Assembly (NCBI GenBank): GCA_017410245.1
Contig: JAFQRE010000039.1
Location: forward strand, 1 to 64,000
Length of the DNA: 64,000 nucleotides
Reading direction: 5' to 3'
From: Bacteroidaceae bacterium
Lineage (GTDB): Bacteria; Bacteroidota; Bacteroidia; Bacteroidales; Barnesiellaceae_A
In this document: piece after piece, positions 53,945 to 63,761 of the stretch
How the letters are laid out: each line of letters opens with the position of its first letter
Position numbering within the stretch: the stretch's first letter is position 1
Notes under the pieces: model-generated
The model's database searches: none
Told to the model about the DNA's origin: nothing
Seen by the model: only the letters and a program-made list of their open reading frames with translations
Program-made: the position numbers and the translations under genes

Positions 53945-54005
53945 CATGGCAATTTGTATCTACCCTTGCAGTATTGTATGGTAGGTATTAATTTGCCCGT
54001 TTTTT

Positions 54006-56573
54006 ATGGAATGCCTCAAACACATATACCGCATAGTTGTATTGGTAATACTATTATGTATTGCTACCGCTGTTGTTGCGCAGAAACCAACAGTGTTGCG
54101 AGGTATTGTTATAGACTCACTTACCAGCGAGCCTTTGTCCAATGTGTCAGTGACGCTTGTAGGTAGCGATAGAGGGGCTACCACCGATGTTGCGGGAAGG
54201 TTCGATATTACAACGCAGAGCCACTTTGAGTGTGTGCGGTTTTCGTTGTTGGGTTATAAAACGGTAGATAAGCAAGTGCGCAAAGGTCGCAATAATAAGT
54301 TGCATGTAGCTCTGTCGCCTATGTCGATACCGCTCGATGAGGTATTGGTGCAACCGAGCAAAGAGAAGTATAGCAAGAAGAATAATCCGGCAGTAGATCT
54401 GGCACGACGGCTTATTGCTATGCGTGCTGCCGAAGATTCGCTTCGGCCGGCCTTCTTTTCGCAACAGAAGTACGAAAAGACGACCTTTGCATTCAATAAC
54501 TTCGATGAACGAATGCGTGCCAATCCTCTCTTCCGCTCCATACCCTTTCTTACGGCGCATGTCGATACTTCCGATGTGACACATCGTCCTATACTCAACG
54601 TGGCTATTCAGGAGCGCATTATCGACTACTATTCGCGTAGTGCTCCTCGAGCTACTCGTGAGGTTGTGACGGCTGTCAATCGTGCCGGACTTGAGGGTTT
54701 TATCGATGCCGAGAATATGCACTCGTTTGCTTCCGAGATGTTTCGTGAGATAGACTTGTATGATAACGATATAAAGTTGCTCAATCAGCAGTTTGTCAGT
54801 CCGTTGTCGCAGTATGCTGTATCGTTCTATAAGTACTATCTGCTCGACACCTTGTATGTCGATGGCGAGAAGTGTATTGATCTTGGTTTTGCTTCATACA
54901 ATCCTCAATCCTTTGGTTTTGCCGGACACTTGTATGTGGTGATAGATGACTCAAGCTATTTTGTCAAACGTGCCCATTATACCATTCCGCGCGATATTAA
55001 CCTCAATTATGTGAGCCGTATGATATTGCAGCAAGACTATGTGCGCGACACTTTGGGGCGTAGGGTGAAGGTCTATGATGATGTTGTAACGGAGTTTAGT
55101 ATGGCTCCCGGTATGCCGGGATTGTATGCTCGTCGCTCTATCTACTACTCTCGGCAACAATATGGCGAGCCTCAACTTGATGGTATATTTGATGGCTTAC
55201 AGCAAGAGGTGGTACTTGAGAGTGCCACCAAGCGTGACCAAACTTTCTGGTTGCACAACCGTCCGGTACCTCTTGCGCCTCAAGAAGATGCCATAGGTGA
55301 GGTGACACGTAGGCTCAAGGAGATTCCGGCAGTAAAGACAGTTGCCAAGATTACCCATTCGCTTTTTACGGGTTATGTGGCAACACATAAACACGATGAA
55401 GAGAGTCGATTTGATATAGGTCCTATCAACACATTTATCAGTGGCAATAGTATAGAGGGTGTGCGACTGAAGGTAGGTGGTACGACTACAGCCAAGTTGC
55501 ACCCTCGTCTTTTTGCCTCGGGATATGTGGCTTATGGATTTGATGATGATAAGTGGAAGTATGGTGCTGCGTTGGAGTACTCTTTCAACAACAAGCGACA
55601 CTCGCCGCTCGAGTATCCCATTCGCTCGTTGAAGGTGCATTATAACAACGATCTCAACTACTTGGCACAGCGTTACCTGCATACATCGCGCGACAACTTT
55701 GTGTTGTCGTTGCGCCGTGCGCCCGACTACAATGCTACTTATTTGCAGTCGTATGGTATCACGTATAAGCACGAGTTTGCCGGTGGTTTGTCGTTGCAAT
55801 TGGCTCTGCGCAATGAACAGCAACATAGCACTCCTTATATGTCATTTGATGTAGAAAGGGGAGGAACTGTTACACCGGTTTCCTCGCTTGAACAGACATT
55901 GGGCGAGGTGTGCCTGCAATATGCTCCTACCGAGAAGTTCCTTACCTCGTATGGAGAGCGACAGACTATCGATAATGATGCCGTACAGCTCACTCTGCGT
56001 CACCTTTTTGCCATAAAAGGTTTGGGAAGTGATTATACCTATCATCACACCGAAGCTGCTGTCTCGAAACGTTTCCGCATGTCGAAACTGGGTTTTGCCG
56101 ATGTCATTCTCAAGGCCGGCAAGGTATGGAATGATGTGCCATATCCGCTACTCATCATACCTTATGCCAACATGTCATATACCATACAGCCCGAGTCTTA
56201 TTCGTTGCTGTCGCCTATGGAGTTTATTTTCGACCAATATGCCTCATGGGATATTACCTATCATGCCAATGGGTTGCTATTCAACAATATACCATATATA
56301 AATAGGCTCGGATTGCGCGAGGTAGTTACATTCCGAGGTATTTATGGTAGTATTAAAGATACCAATTACTACCCCGAGCAGACAGGGTTGTTTCTTTTCA
56401 ATCCCGATTGGAATGTACAACGTATGCAAGGCACACCTTATATGGAGCTGGGTGTGGGTATAGAGAATATACTCACAATCTTGCGAGTTGAATATGTATT
56501 CAGGCTAACCTATCGTGATACACCGGGAGTAGATCGTGGTGGTGTGCGTGTAGGTTTGCACTTTACTTTCTGA
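54006..56573 (+). CDS. DUF5686 outer membrane protein with carboxypeptidase-like regulatory domain
   Basis: An 855-residue outer-membrane protein. A signal peptide (about residues 1-25, ending VVAQ) is followed by a CarboxypepD_reg-like domain (about 30-105, VLRGIVIDSLTSEPLSNVSVTLVG), the same plug-proximal domain found on SusC-type proteins. The long DUF5686 region after it is rich in amphipathic strands and ends RVGLHFTF, with a C-terminal Phe typical of barrels. There is no TonB box or plug, so it is not a classic TonB-dependent transporter. Its function is unknown. The GNAT gene starts on the last base of its stop codon. Confidence 0.88.
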   Translation: MECLKHIYRIVVLVILLCIATAVVAQKPTVLRGIVIDSLTSEPLSNVSVTLVGSDRGATTDVAGRFDITTQSHFECVRFSLLGYKTVDKQVRKGRNNKLHVALSPMSIPLDEVLVQPSKEKYSKKNNPAVDLARRLIAMRAAEDSLRPAFFSQQKYEKTTFAFNNFDERMRANPLFRSIPFLTAHVDTSDVTHRPILNVAIQERIIDYYSRSAPRATREVVTAVNRAGLEGFIDAENMHSFASEMFREIDLYDNDIKLLNQQFVSPLSQYAVSFYKYYLLDTLYVDGEKCIDLGFASYNPQSFGFAGHLYVVIDDSSYFVKRAHYTIPRDINLNYVSRMILQQDYVRDTLGRRVKVYDDVVTEFSMAPGMPGLYARRSIYYSRQQYGEPQLDGIFDGLQQEVVLESATKRDQTFWLHNRPVPLAPQEDAIGEVTRRLKEIPAVKTVAKITHSLFTGYVATHKHDEESRFDIGPINTFISGNSIEGVRLKVGGTTTAKLHPRLFASGYVAYGFDDDKWKYGAALEYSFNNKRHSPLEYPIRSLKVHYNNDLNYLAQRYLHTSRDNFVLSLRRAPDYNATYLQSYGITYKHEFAGGLSLQLALRNEQQHSTPYMSFDVERGGTVTPVSSLEQTLGEVCLQYAPTEKFLTSYGERQTIDNDAVQLTLRHLFAIKGLGSDYTYHHTEAAVSKRFRMSKLGFADVILKAGKVWNDVPYPLLIIPYANMSYTIQPESYSLLSPMEFIFDQYASWDITYHANGLLFNNIPYINRLGLREVVTFRGIYGSIKDTNYYPEQTGLFLFNPDWNVQRMQGTPYMELGVGIENILTILRVEYVFRLTYRDTPGVDRGGVRVGLHFTF

Positions 56574-57103
56574 TGTTAAATCAAATAAATAGCAATATGT
56601 TTAGTTACCGACACGCAACAATCAATGATGTATCACTTATACGCTCGCTTGCCGATGGCGTATGGCAGGCAACCTATGCCTCTATTCTGTCGCCCGAACA
56701 GATAGAGTATATGTTTGAAATGATGTATAGTCACGAAAATCTCACTATGCAGATGCGTGATAAGCATCATCACTTCATAATTATTATGCGCGATGAAGAG
56801 CCTTGCGCTTATATATCTATAGAACCATTGGGGGAGGGAAGATATAATTTCCAAAAGATATATGCCCGCCTCGAGGTACATGGCCTGGGAGTGGGACGAT
56901 ATATGATAGAACAAGGAGTAGAGTGGGTAAAAGAATGTGAGCGAGGCCACAACAATGATATTGTAATTGAACTCTTTGTCAATAGAGCCAATCCGGCTGT
57001 AGGTTTTTATCGACACATGGGATTTGAGATTGTCAATACCCGTGACCATGATATTGGCAATGGTTTCTTTATGAACGACTATATTATGGAGCGAACTGTT
57101 TAA
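56573..57103 (+). CDS. GNAT family N-acetyltransferase
   Basis: A 176-residue acetyltransferase with the GNAT fold: FSYRHATINDVSLIRSLADGVW at the N-terminus, the acetyl-CoA loop region KIYARLEVHGLGVGRYMIEQG near 100-120 and VNRANPAVGFYRHMGFEIVN near 140-159, the usual motif B. The acceptor is unknown. Its ATG overlaps the DUF5686 stop by one base (TGATG), indicating translational coupling; an ATG at 56597 is an alternative start that would remove eight residues. It ends at a bidirectional hairpin. Confidence 0.9.
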   Translation: MLNQINSNMFSYRHATINDVSLIRSLADGVWQATYASILSPEQIEYMFEMMYSHENLTMQMRDKHHHFIIIMRDEEPCAYISIEPLGEGRYNFQKIYARLEVHGLGVGRYMIEQGVEWVKECERGHNNDIVIELFVNRANPAVGFYRHMGFEIVNTRDHDIGNGFFMNDYIMERTV

Positions 57104-57127
57104 TCACGCACATATAGCCCTAAAAGA

Positions 57128-57163
57128 ACGGCAGGTTGCATTGTGAACATTGCAACCTGCCGT
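57128..57163. terminator. bidirectional terminator between the GNAT and M6 genes
   Basis: Perfect 13-base stem (ACGGCAGGTTGCA / TGCAACCTGCCGT, 57128-57140 and 57151-57163) between convergent genes. Confidence 0.87.
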
Positions 57164-57185
57164 TTCTATCTTGTTGAGGTAATAC

Positions 57186-59798
57186 TTATCTTACCACTAC
57201 CTTTTGTACCTCTTGGCCACAGCGTACCAAGTATATACCTTGTGTAGCGGGTGCAAATGTAGCTTGACCATTGTTTATGGCAAGAGTTGTCACAACAGCA
57301 CCTTGCATATTGTATATAGTAGCTGTTTTCTCTTGGCTGCCATCGATGTGTATAATACCATGCGTAGCATAGATGCGACTATCGCTTGTCACAGCCTCTA
57401 CGGCATCGGGTATTGTGTCATCTATTATTACCTCAATAATATTCGACCACGAACTCTCTTCGTTACCGGCCACAGCCTTTACCTTGTAGCGATACACACC
57501 GGCATAGATGTTATTGACAACTTTATTTACAGTGTAATTGGTTGCTGTAATGCCCTTGAATACGGTGTTCTCGGTTACCTCCGATGCTCGTAACATAGCC
57601 GCCTGTGTATTTCCTGAAACTGTCTCAGCGATGGCATCAAATCTCAATTCGGCGCGACCGGGAGTCTTGCTCTCTATTCCGTTTGTTGCCGATACGTTGT
57701 CGATGTAGATGCGCTTGTCACTTTCAATAGTCAGTTTCTGCCCTTTGCCACCTGTACGACAAGCTATTTTTAGGGTCACAAATTGGTCGGTATAGAGTTG
57801 TGAAAGAGCTACATCGCAGTACGACCTGCTTGAGCCATCGATTGATACTTTCATGGTACCGCTCAGCGCATCGGTGTTGTAAACACGTACATCGAGGCGA
57901 ACGGTATATTCCTCCTCAGTATTGTATGAGGGCGATACCAATGAGCCTCCTTGTGAGCTATTGCCCAACTTGGCCGAGCCATCGTTGCAGAACACCTTTG
58001 AGCCTGTCCAACCCTTTGCCATTGTATAATCGTCGAGAATTGTCTCGATGTTTATACTGTTATTGGCTGTGAATTTGTCGAAGTTTTCCTCAAGAGGTAT
58101 TGCAGGAGTTTCTATCTCGTCAAGTCGCTCAACATATAATGTGTAGCTCTCGGCGCCTGATACCGGTGACCAGTAGGCGGTAAAACTATTATTTGAGACA
58201 TTTCCGGCCGAAGTGGCAACAGGTGCATCTAAGCTGCTTGTATTGCCACCTTTAAAGTCGAATGTTGTTATGCCATTCTCATAAGCTATGTTGGTGATGG
58301 GCTTGTCGTTGATAGAGGTTGTATATACCTTCATCTTGGGATATGACGTAGATGATAGCTCGGTATTGCCATTGTAGGGATACAAGTCGCCATACAAGCT
58401 GCTTTCGTTCCATTTGTTATCGGCAGGAATGAGTTTAAATCGTTGTCTTGAAGGATTGTCATTGGGGGCATTCTTGTTCCATACGCTTTCATCATAATCG
58501 ACAGCTATTACCATCATACCCTCGGCAGGCAGTCCTGCGTCCCAACCCTTTTTTTGTCGGCTCTCTAAGGTTATGTATTGATTGGGGTTGGTTGAGGCTA
58601 TCATGAAGGCCGAGTTCTTGTCGGTATTCAAGTCATACATTGTAACAGTGGCGGCTTCGGTAAGCTCGTTCAGTTCCAACCAACCACAATACCAACGTTC
58701 GTAGGCGTTGTAGCTGATGGGTACATATCCATCGCCGGCATAACAACCGCTATCCATAATACTCCAATCTGACATACCCATACCACCCGAGTAGTCGATG
58801 TCGTACCAGTCGGGCAACCCCAAAGTGTGGCTATATTCGTGACAGAAAGAGCCTATACCTTCGGGTTGAGTGCCCGATATACCATAAAGCTCGGCCGAGC
58901 AGGCGTAGGCATCAAGATACACATCGTCTATCTTGACCTTGCGACCTGCACCTTGATAGATATACCAAGCATGAGGCCACATAAAGTCGGGGTCGGCACC
59001 CGAAATATTCTCGCCATATCCGGCAAATATAACATATACAAGATCTACCCAGTTGTCGCCATCGAGGTCATAGTCCGACATGTTTACCAATCCTTGGCTA
59101 TTGGCTATCTCGCAAGCCTCCGATACCATAACATCGGGACGTAAATCTACACCATACGAGTCGTTACCTCCGTAGTAGGCCGAGTTCTCACTCAGAGTGA
59201 TAGGGCCTATAACGTCAAATTGAGGGTGAAACTTGCCGTAACTTTGCGTCTTGAAGTAGTCGCGGGCCGAGCCTATCGAACCATACTCATCGCTATAGTT
59301 CTCCTTGTTCATCATGTCGTTGATGTAGCTCTTGCCGGTTGTGAATTTCACATCTTTAAACTCAACCAGCAAGATCAAGCCTCTTACGGTCTTGTCTTCA
59401 TTGGTTGCATTTTGTACTATCTGACGCATAGGAGCTCTACGGGCAATGGCGTTGCCACTTCTCATGGAGCGTTGCGACAAGCCCAATTGTGCATGACGCT
59501 CTGATAGTGCAACGCGTGATACAATAGGTTCTCCTTGACCCACAATAGTATTGCCTGCGATAAGATTGTTGTTGGCATCGAGAGTGGTATAACGCACATA
59601 GCCATCATCGCATATTGTTACATAATCGCCTTCGGGAGTCATGTAGTAGTGATGAAATTCATCACCGCACAACTTCAATGTTATTATACTTCCATCGGGT
59701 TGTGTGTATTCACTCACAGCTTTTCTTACAGGTGCCGCATAAACACTGCTCATAAAAGCGAGAGTCAAAGTCAGTATTGTCAATAGTACCTTTTTCAT
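57186..59798 (-). CDS. secreted M6-family metalloprotease with FN3-like and T9SS sorting domains
   Basis: An 870-residue exported protease. A signal peptide (about 1-21) and a propeptide with a QPDGS/GDEFHHYYMT motif precede the M6 catalytic domain (about 135-420). The zinc site is HEYSHTLGLPD (His320, Glu321, His324, Asp330), with a calcium-like loop DYDLDGDNWVD at 243-252. An FN3-like segment (SFTAYWSPVSGAESYTLYV, about 545) and a jelly-roll-like region follow, then a T9SS type A domain ending QEVQKVVVR. M6 enzymes include immune inhibitor A. The ATG at 59798 gives a proper signal peptide. It is a paralogue of the protease encoded upstream on the same strand. Confidence 0.92.
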   Translation of the reverse strand: MKKVLLTILTLTLAFMSSVYAAPVRKAVSEYTQPDGSIITLKLCGDEFHHYYMTPEGDYVTICDDGYVRYTTLDANNNLIAGNTIVGQGEPIVSRVALSERHAQLGLSQRSMRSGNAIARRAPMRQIVQNATNEDKTVRGLILLVEFKDVKFTTGKSYINDMMNKENYSDEYGSIGSARDYFKTQSYGKFHPQFDVIGPITLSENSAYYGGNDSYGVDLRPDVMVSEACEIANSQGLVNMSDYDLDGDNWVDLVYVIFAGYGENISGADPDFMWPHAWYIYQGAGRKVKIDDVYLDAYACSAELYGISGTQPEGIGSFCHEYSHTLGLPDWYDIDYSGGMGMSDWSIMDSGCYAGDGYVPISYNAYERWYCGWLELNELTEAATVTMYDLNTDKNSAFMIASTNPNQYITLESRQKKGWDAGLPAEGMMVIAVDYDESVWNKNAPNDNPSRQRFKLIPADNKWNESSLYGDLYPYNGNTELSSTSYPKMKVYTTSINDKPITNIAYENGITTFDFKGGNTSSLDAPVATSAGNVSNNSFTAYWSPVSGAESYTLYVERLDEIETPAIPLEENFDKFTANNSINIETILDDYTMAKGWTGSKVFCNDGSAKLGNSSQGGSLVSPSYNTEEEYTVRLDVRVYNTDALSGTMKVSIDGSSRSYCDVALSQLYTDQFVTLKIACRTGGKGQKLTIESDKRIYIDNVSATNGIESKTPGRAELRFDAIAETVSGNTQAAMLRASEVTENTVFKGITATNYTVNKVVNNIYAGVYRYKVKAVAGNEESSWSNIIEVIIDDTIPDAVEAVTSDSRIYATHGIIHIDGSQEKTATIYNMQGAVVTTLAINNGQATFAPATQGIYLVRCGQEVQKVVVR

Positions 59799-59876
59799 TC
59801 TTATATATGTTATGTGATTGATAAATAATCTCAAACGATATTTATAGTTATTCTTAAATTAGATATTTCAGTTATA

Positions 59877-61715
59877 TTATTGTACGTTTACTTTGTAGCT
59901 GTTGTTGCCACAACGCACTACATACATGCCATTGTTATTGGGGGTATAGATTGCATTGCCATCAGTTACATTGATAGTAGCAATGAGCATACCTTGTATA
60001 TTATATATGTGAGCTACTTGAGCCGAGTTGCTACATATCACAATGTCGCTACCATTGTAGTAAGCGCAGTTGTCGGTTGAAGTAATACCATTTACGCCCG
60101 AGTCGCCACCTTTGAAGTCAAATGTGCTTATCTTGGTGGTGGTGTCGAATGTAATGTTGGTAACAGGCTTATTCTTGATAGTAGTAAGGTGGATTTTCAT
60201 CTTCGGAGATGTCGATTCTGTAAAGGCGTTTTGTCCACCATTGGGCCACAAGTCTCCTTCAAAGTTCTCTGTACTCACTTCGTTGTCGGCAGGAACAAAT
60301 TGGAAACGTTGGCGTTGTGCCGATGTATTTACCGAGTTGCTTTGCAAGTCCCAAACATCGGCGTCATAATCTACCTTGATAATGAGCATACCTTCGCTGG
60401 GCAAATGTTGGTCCCAACCCTCTTTAACACGAGTCTCGAGTGTAAAGTAGCGGTCGCTGTTGTTATCGGCTACAATTTTATAGGCGGTTGCCGATGTGGC
60501 TACATTCTCCATTTGAATGCTACATTTGTTGGTGAGTTCTGTTATATTCATCCAACCGCAGAATTCACGTTCATAAGCGTTATAACCACAAGGAATGCGA
60601 CCTCCGGCATTGTGACAACCTTGGTCCATGATACTCCATTTGTTCATACCGAAACCACCATAACCTTTAGTGTCGTACCAGTCGGGGAGTCCCAATGTGT
60701 GGCTAAACTCGTGGCATATAGCACCAATACCATACAAGTCGGTACCCTCTACACCGGCAAGTTCCGATGTACAAGCGTATGCGTCAATCTTTATGCCATT
60801 GTAGTCGCGCTCTTTGGCAGCTGTAGTGTTACCTACCCATGCGGCATGAGGCCAAATAGTGTTCTTGTCGGCACCACTACTCTCGGCATAACCGGCATAT
60901 ACTACAAACACGAGGTCGATGTAACCATCGTTGTCGCTATCGTAGTCGGCAAAGTTGCAGAGGTTTTGCTCAAATACGACATCGCAAGCGTGCAAAGGCA
61001 AATAATATACTTTGGCGCCACTGTCACCACCACTATAGCCATCATCAGGAGCACCATAGTATGCCTCGTTCTCGGGGAGTGTGATAGGGCCTATAACATC
61101 AAACGTGGGCTCAAACTTACCAAAACTTTGTGCCAAGAAGTAGTCGCGAGCCGAACCTATTGCACCGAGGTAGTTGTTACCCTCTTCGTTCATCAAGGCG
61201 CTGATGTTCTCTTTGGTACCGTTCTCGCTGAATTTTACATCTTGAAATTCGGCCAAGATAACAAGTCCGCGTACTTTGGTAGTTTCGTCGTCGGTTGTAG
61301 ATTGTACTATCTTGCGTAGCGGAGCACCTTGAGGACGAGCCTCGTAGCTCATCTTTTGGCGTTTTTCCTCGGCGCCACGACGAATGTGGCTGTTGATAGC
61401 TTCGTGGTCAATCTCTTGCAAGAATGCTTGTACTTGGGCATTGCTGTTATCGCTGTCGCGGGCTATCATGTCGGTAGCTATACATTTAGTTCCTTCCATT
61501 TGTGAATAGCGGAAGAATCCATCGTCGCAACGTTGTATGATGTTACCCTCCAATGTGGTTATATAGCTGCCATACTCATCGCCATGCATCACAATGGTGA
61601 TGGTAGTTCCGTCGGGTTGGGTTATTACACGAGGTGTGTTGTCGGCGGGAAGTGCCATGCTGTTCAGTGCCATACCTAAGGCAATTGTTGCGCTGAGCAA
61701 AAATCTCTTTTTCAT
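59877..61715 (-). CDS. secreted M6-family metalloprotease with T9SS sorting domain
   Basis: A 612-residue exported protease lacking the FN3-like region of its paralogue at 57186. Signal peptide about residues 1-21 (LNSMA). The propeptide has QPDGTTITIVMHGDEYGS, closely parallel to the paralogue. The zinc site is HEFSHTLGLPD (His335, Glu336, His339, Asp345), with a calcium-like loop DYDSDNDGYID near 258-267. The end (TDGNAIYTPNNNGMYVVRCGNNSYKVNVQ) is a short T9SS type A domain. The gap to the paralogue is 78 bases. A promoter is proposed at 61770-61801, and the two may form one transcript. Confidence 0.92.
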   Translation of the reverse strand: MKKRFLLSATIALGMALNSMALPADNTPRVITQPDGTTITIVMHGDEYGSYITTLEGNIIQRCDDGFFRYSQMEGTKCIATDMIARDSDNSNAQVQAFLQEIDHEAINSHIRRGAEEKRQKMSYEARPQGAPLRKIVQSTTDDETTKVRGLVILAEFQDVKFSENGTKENISALMNEEGNNYLGAIGSARDYFLAQSFGKFEPTFDVIGPITLPENEAYYGAPDDGYSGGDSGAKVYYLPLHACDVVFEQNLCNFADYDSDNDGYIDLVFVVYAGYAESSGADKNTIWPHAAWVGNTTAAKERDYNGIKIDAYACTSELAGVEGTDLYGIGAICHEFSHTLGLPDWYDTKGYGGFGMNKWSIMDQGCHNAGGRIPCGYNAYEREFCGWMNITELTNKCSIQMENVATSATAYKIVADNNSDRYFTLETRVKEGWDQHLPSEGMLIIKVDYDADVWDLQSNSVNTSAQRQRFQFVPADNEVSTENFEGDLWPNGGQNAFTESTSPKMKIHLTTIKNKPVTNITFDTTTKISTFDFKGGDSGVNGITSTDNCAYYNGSDIVICSNSAQVAHIYNIQGMLIATINVTDGNAIYTPNNNGMYVVRCGNNSYKVNVQ

Positions 61716-61769
61716 AGTTTCTATTTATATGGTAGTTGTTAAAATTTTCTTGTCCTTATTTACAAACTG

Positions 61770-61801
61770 CAAATATAACTATTTTTATCATTAACCTGCA
61801 A
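61770..61801 (-). promoter_or_regulatory. promoter of the M6 protease gene(s)
   Basis: On the minus strand, TTG (61799-61801), a 21-base spacer and TATATTTG (61770-61777), 54 bases before the ATG at 61715. Confidence 0.55.
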
Positions 61802-61873
61802 GCATATAAGGCTTTTATAGTTAATTTGACTTGTTTGAAGTTGTGTAGTTTAAAATGTTTCTACGGAAAATTT

Positions 61874-61909
61874 AGAGCCAATGACTTCTTAAAATGAAGC
61901 ATTGGCTCT
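61874..61909 (-). terminator. probable terminator of the Crp/Fnr regulator gene
   Basis: Stem AGAGCCAATG / CATTGGCTCT with an inner CTTC/GAAG stem and one bulged base, 68 bases past the regulator stop. The T run on the minus strand is short. Confidence 0.6.
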
Positions 61910-61977
61910 TTGCGATATTATGTAGTTCTATTGTAGATATTACAGTACAGATGTGGCCAAGATTGTGTGTTACAAAA

Positions 61978-62676
61978 TTATTCTTCAAGAAACTCAATAC
62001 CTTCAAGCAGAATGTCGCGCATAGCTACTCGGTCGAGAATTGTTACCTCATTGGTTGTATAGTCTATTATTTTTTCTTGTTTCAGCTCGGCAAGTGTATT
62101 GAGCAACGCAGTACGTTGCACCCCGAAATAGCCGTAAAGGTCGCGTTGTCGTGCGCTGATGCGAATGTCGGTAGAATTGCGTGATGTGAGGTTGAGAATC
62201 CAATGGGCCAGTCGCTCACGAAGGTCGCCGGTGCTGATTGATAAAATGGTCTCTTTGCTCTTTTGGCATCGACGTGACAATATATTGAGTAGGTTGATGA
62301 TGAAAATGGGCTCTTCGTGCATAAAAGACATGAATGTCGATTTGTCTATCTGCATCATACCTACAGCATCTACAGCGTAGTAGTGTGCCGGATAGTGCGT
62401 GTTGCGACCAAAGATGTGGTCGGGGGCAATGATATCGGGCGCATGCACAACATGACTCAGTCTCACCTTGCCATCGTATGTGTTCATTTCGCAACGCAAG
62501 CTACCCGATAGCAGAAACTTGAGGTGGGTGCAAGGCTCCGAGCGTTTTATCACACACTCACCGGCTTCATATTTGAGAAAATGAAAACGAGTTTTCTCTA
62601 CCAATTCCGATAGCTTAGCGCGGCTTACTCCTTGAAATAGAGGCAATTGCATGAGTGTTTGATAAATGCTTTCCAT
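61978..62676 (-). CDS. Crp/Fnr family transcriptional regulator
   Basis: A 232-residue regulator with an N-terminal cyclic-nucleotide-binding-like beta-roll (about 12-120) and a C-terminal winged helix (about 165-215, DLYGYFGVQRTALLNTLAELKQEKIID). No cysteine cluster of the Fnr type is present and the cAMP-binding arginine motif is not clear, so its signal is unknown. It faces away from marC, with 222 bases between. TATTTTTG on the minus strand at 62764-62771 is a possible -7 box. Confidence 0.9.
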   Translation of the reverse strand: MESIYQTLMQLPLFQGVSRAKLSELVEKTRFHFLKYEAGECVIKRSEPCTHLKFLLSGSLRCEMNTYDGKVRLSHVVHAPDIIAPDHIFGRNTHYPAHYYAVDAVGMMQIDKSTFMSFMHEEPIFIINLLNILSRRCQKSKETILSISTGDLRERLAHWILNLTSRNSTDIRISARQRDLYGYFGVQRTALLNTLAELKQEKIIDYTTNEVTILDRVAMRDILLEGIEFLEE

Positions 62677-62849
62677 ATTGCGTTATAAATATCCTGATTT
62701 CTAAAGTCGTTTTTTTTATAGATTATTATTGAGTGTATCGATAGATGACCAATACTCAACTCACAAAAATAGAAAATAATTTTTATATCTATCTACTCGA
62801 TAAGAAAAAATAACTTTTGCATTTTATCTCTAAAACATCGAAAAATCAT

Positions 62850-62857
62850 TACCTTTG
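62850..62857 (+). promoter_or_regulatory. -7 element of the MarC family gene
   Basis: TACCTTTG, 41 bases before the ATG at 62899. No standard -33 box. Confidence 0.45.
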
Positions 62858-62898
62858 TCCCCGAATTTTAGATTTGAATAATTTAATACAATTTTGCT

Positions 62899-63519
62899 AT
62901 GCAAGACGTAATGATCTTTTTAAAAGATTTTTTTAGTAGTTTCTCTATAGAAGAGACTATCAGTTCGTTTATTATCATGTTTATGGTTATCGATATGGTG
63001 GGTCTTACGCCAATAATTATCGATATGCGTACCAAAGGTCGCGAAATCAATGCCGAGAAGGCTGCAATTTGGTCATTGGCCATGTTCCTCGCATTCTTGT
63101 TTTTAGGATCTTCAATTCTCAGGTTGTTCCATGTCGATATTTATTCGTTTGCCATTGGTGGTTCTATAGTACTTTTCCTCATGGCAGTAGAGATGGTGCT
63201 CGATGTTGAGATATTCCGCAATAATGGCCCTGCCGGTTCTTCTACGATGGTACCATTGGTATTCCCGCTCATTGCTGGTGCCGGTTCGTTCACAACCTTG
63301 TTATCGTTGCAATCACTTTATGGATTGGTAAATATTCTTATCGGTCTGTTGATGAATATTGTTATCGTCTATCTTGTGTTGCGCAATGTATATTTCTTGG
63401 AGCGCATTTTGGGTAAGAGTGGTGTGTATGTTACACGCAAGTTCTTTGGTGTAATGTTGCTTGCTGTATCTATTAAGATGTTCCTCGATAACCTTGTCCT
63501 TTTTATAGGTCGTGTATAA
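62899..63519 (+). CDS. MarC family (UPF0056) integral membrane protein
   Basis: A 206-residue membrane protein with six predicted helices. It has the MarC/UPF0056 layout: an IIMFMVIDMVGLTPIII helix near 25-42, IGGSIVLFLMAVEMVLD near 90-107 and PLVFPLIAGAGSFTTLLSL near 118-136. The family was once tied to multiple antibiotic resistance, but that role was not supported and its function remains unknown. Monocistronic, with a good terminator after it. Confidence 0.9.
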   Translation: MQDVMIFLKDFFSSFSIEETISSFIIMFMVIDMVGLTPIIIDMRTKGREINAEKAAIWSLAMFLAFLFLGSSILRLFHVDIYSFAIGGSIVLFLMAVEMVLDVEIFRNNGPAGSSTMVPLVFPLIAGAGSFTTLLSLQSLYGLVNILIGLLMNIVIVYLVLRNVYFLERILGKSGVYVTRKFFGVMLLAVSIKMFLDNLVLFIGRV

Positions 63520-63542
63520 TGAATTTAACAAAAAGCTACATA

Positions 63543-63568
63543 AACGTCCCAAATCGGGGCGTTTTTTT
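63543..63568 (+). terminator. terminator of the MarC family gene
   Basis: 8-base stem (AACGTCCC / GGGGCGTT, one G-T pair) followed by a T run, 23 bases past the stop. Confidence 0.8.
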
Positions 63569-63761
63569 TATGAACTTATGTTTTGGTGGCATGTGCGCAA
63601 CTTCTTGATTATTGCATAATTAAGTTGTGGTGATGAAAATAATATTTTTTTTATGCATAGCGAACTTGCATTTCTTGTATAAATTTAATAAATTCGTGGG
63701 TCGAATATATGCTATATAATATGTGTAGCACTATCAATTTGTTAACCTGATCTATATAAAT

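Noticed and set aside
60189-61319. 376-codon open frame on the plus strand
   Set aside because: Antisense to the M6 protease at 59877-61715, which has an intact active site and signal peptide. No domain or promoter supports the antisense frame.
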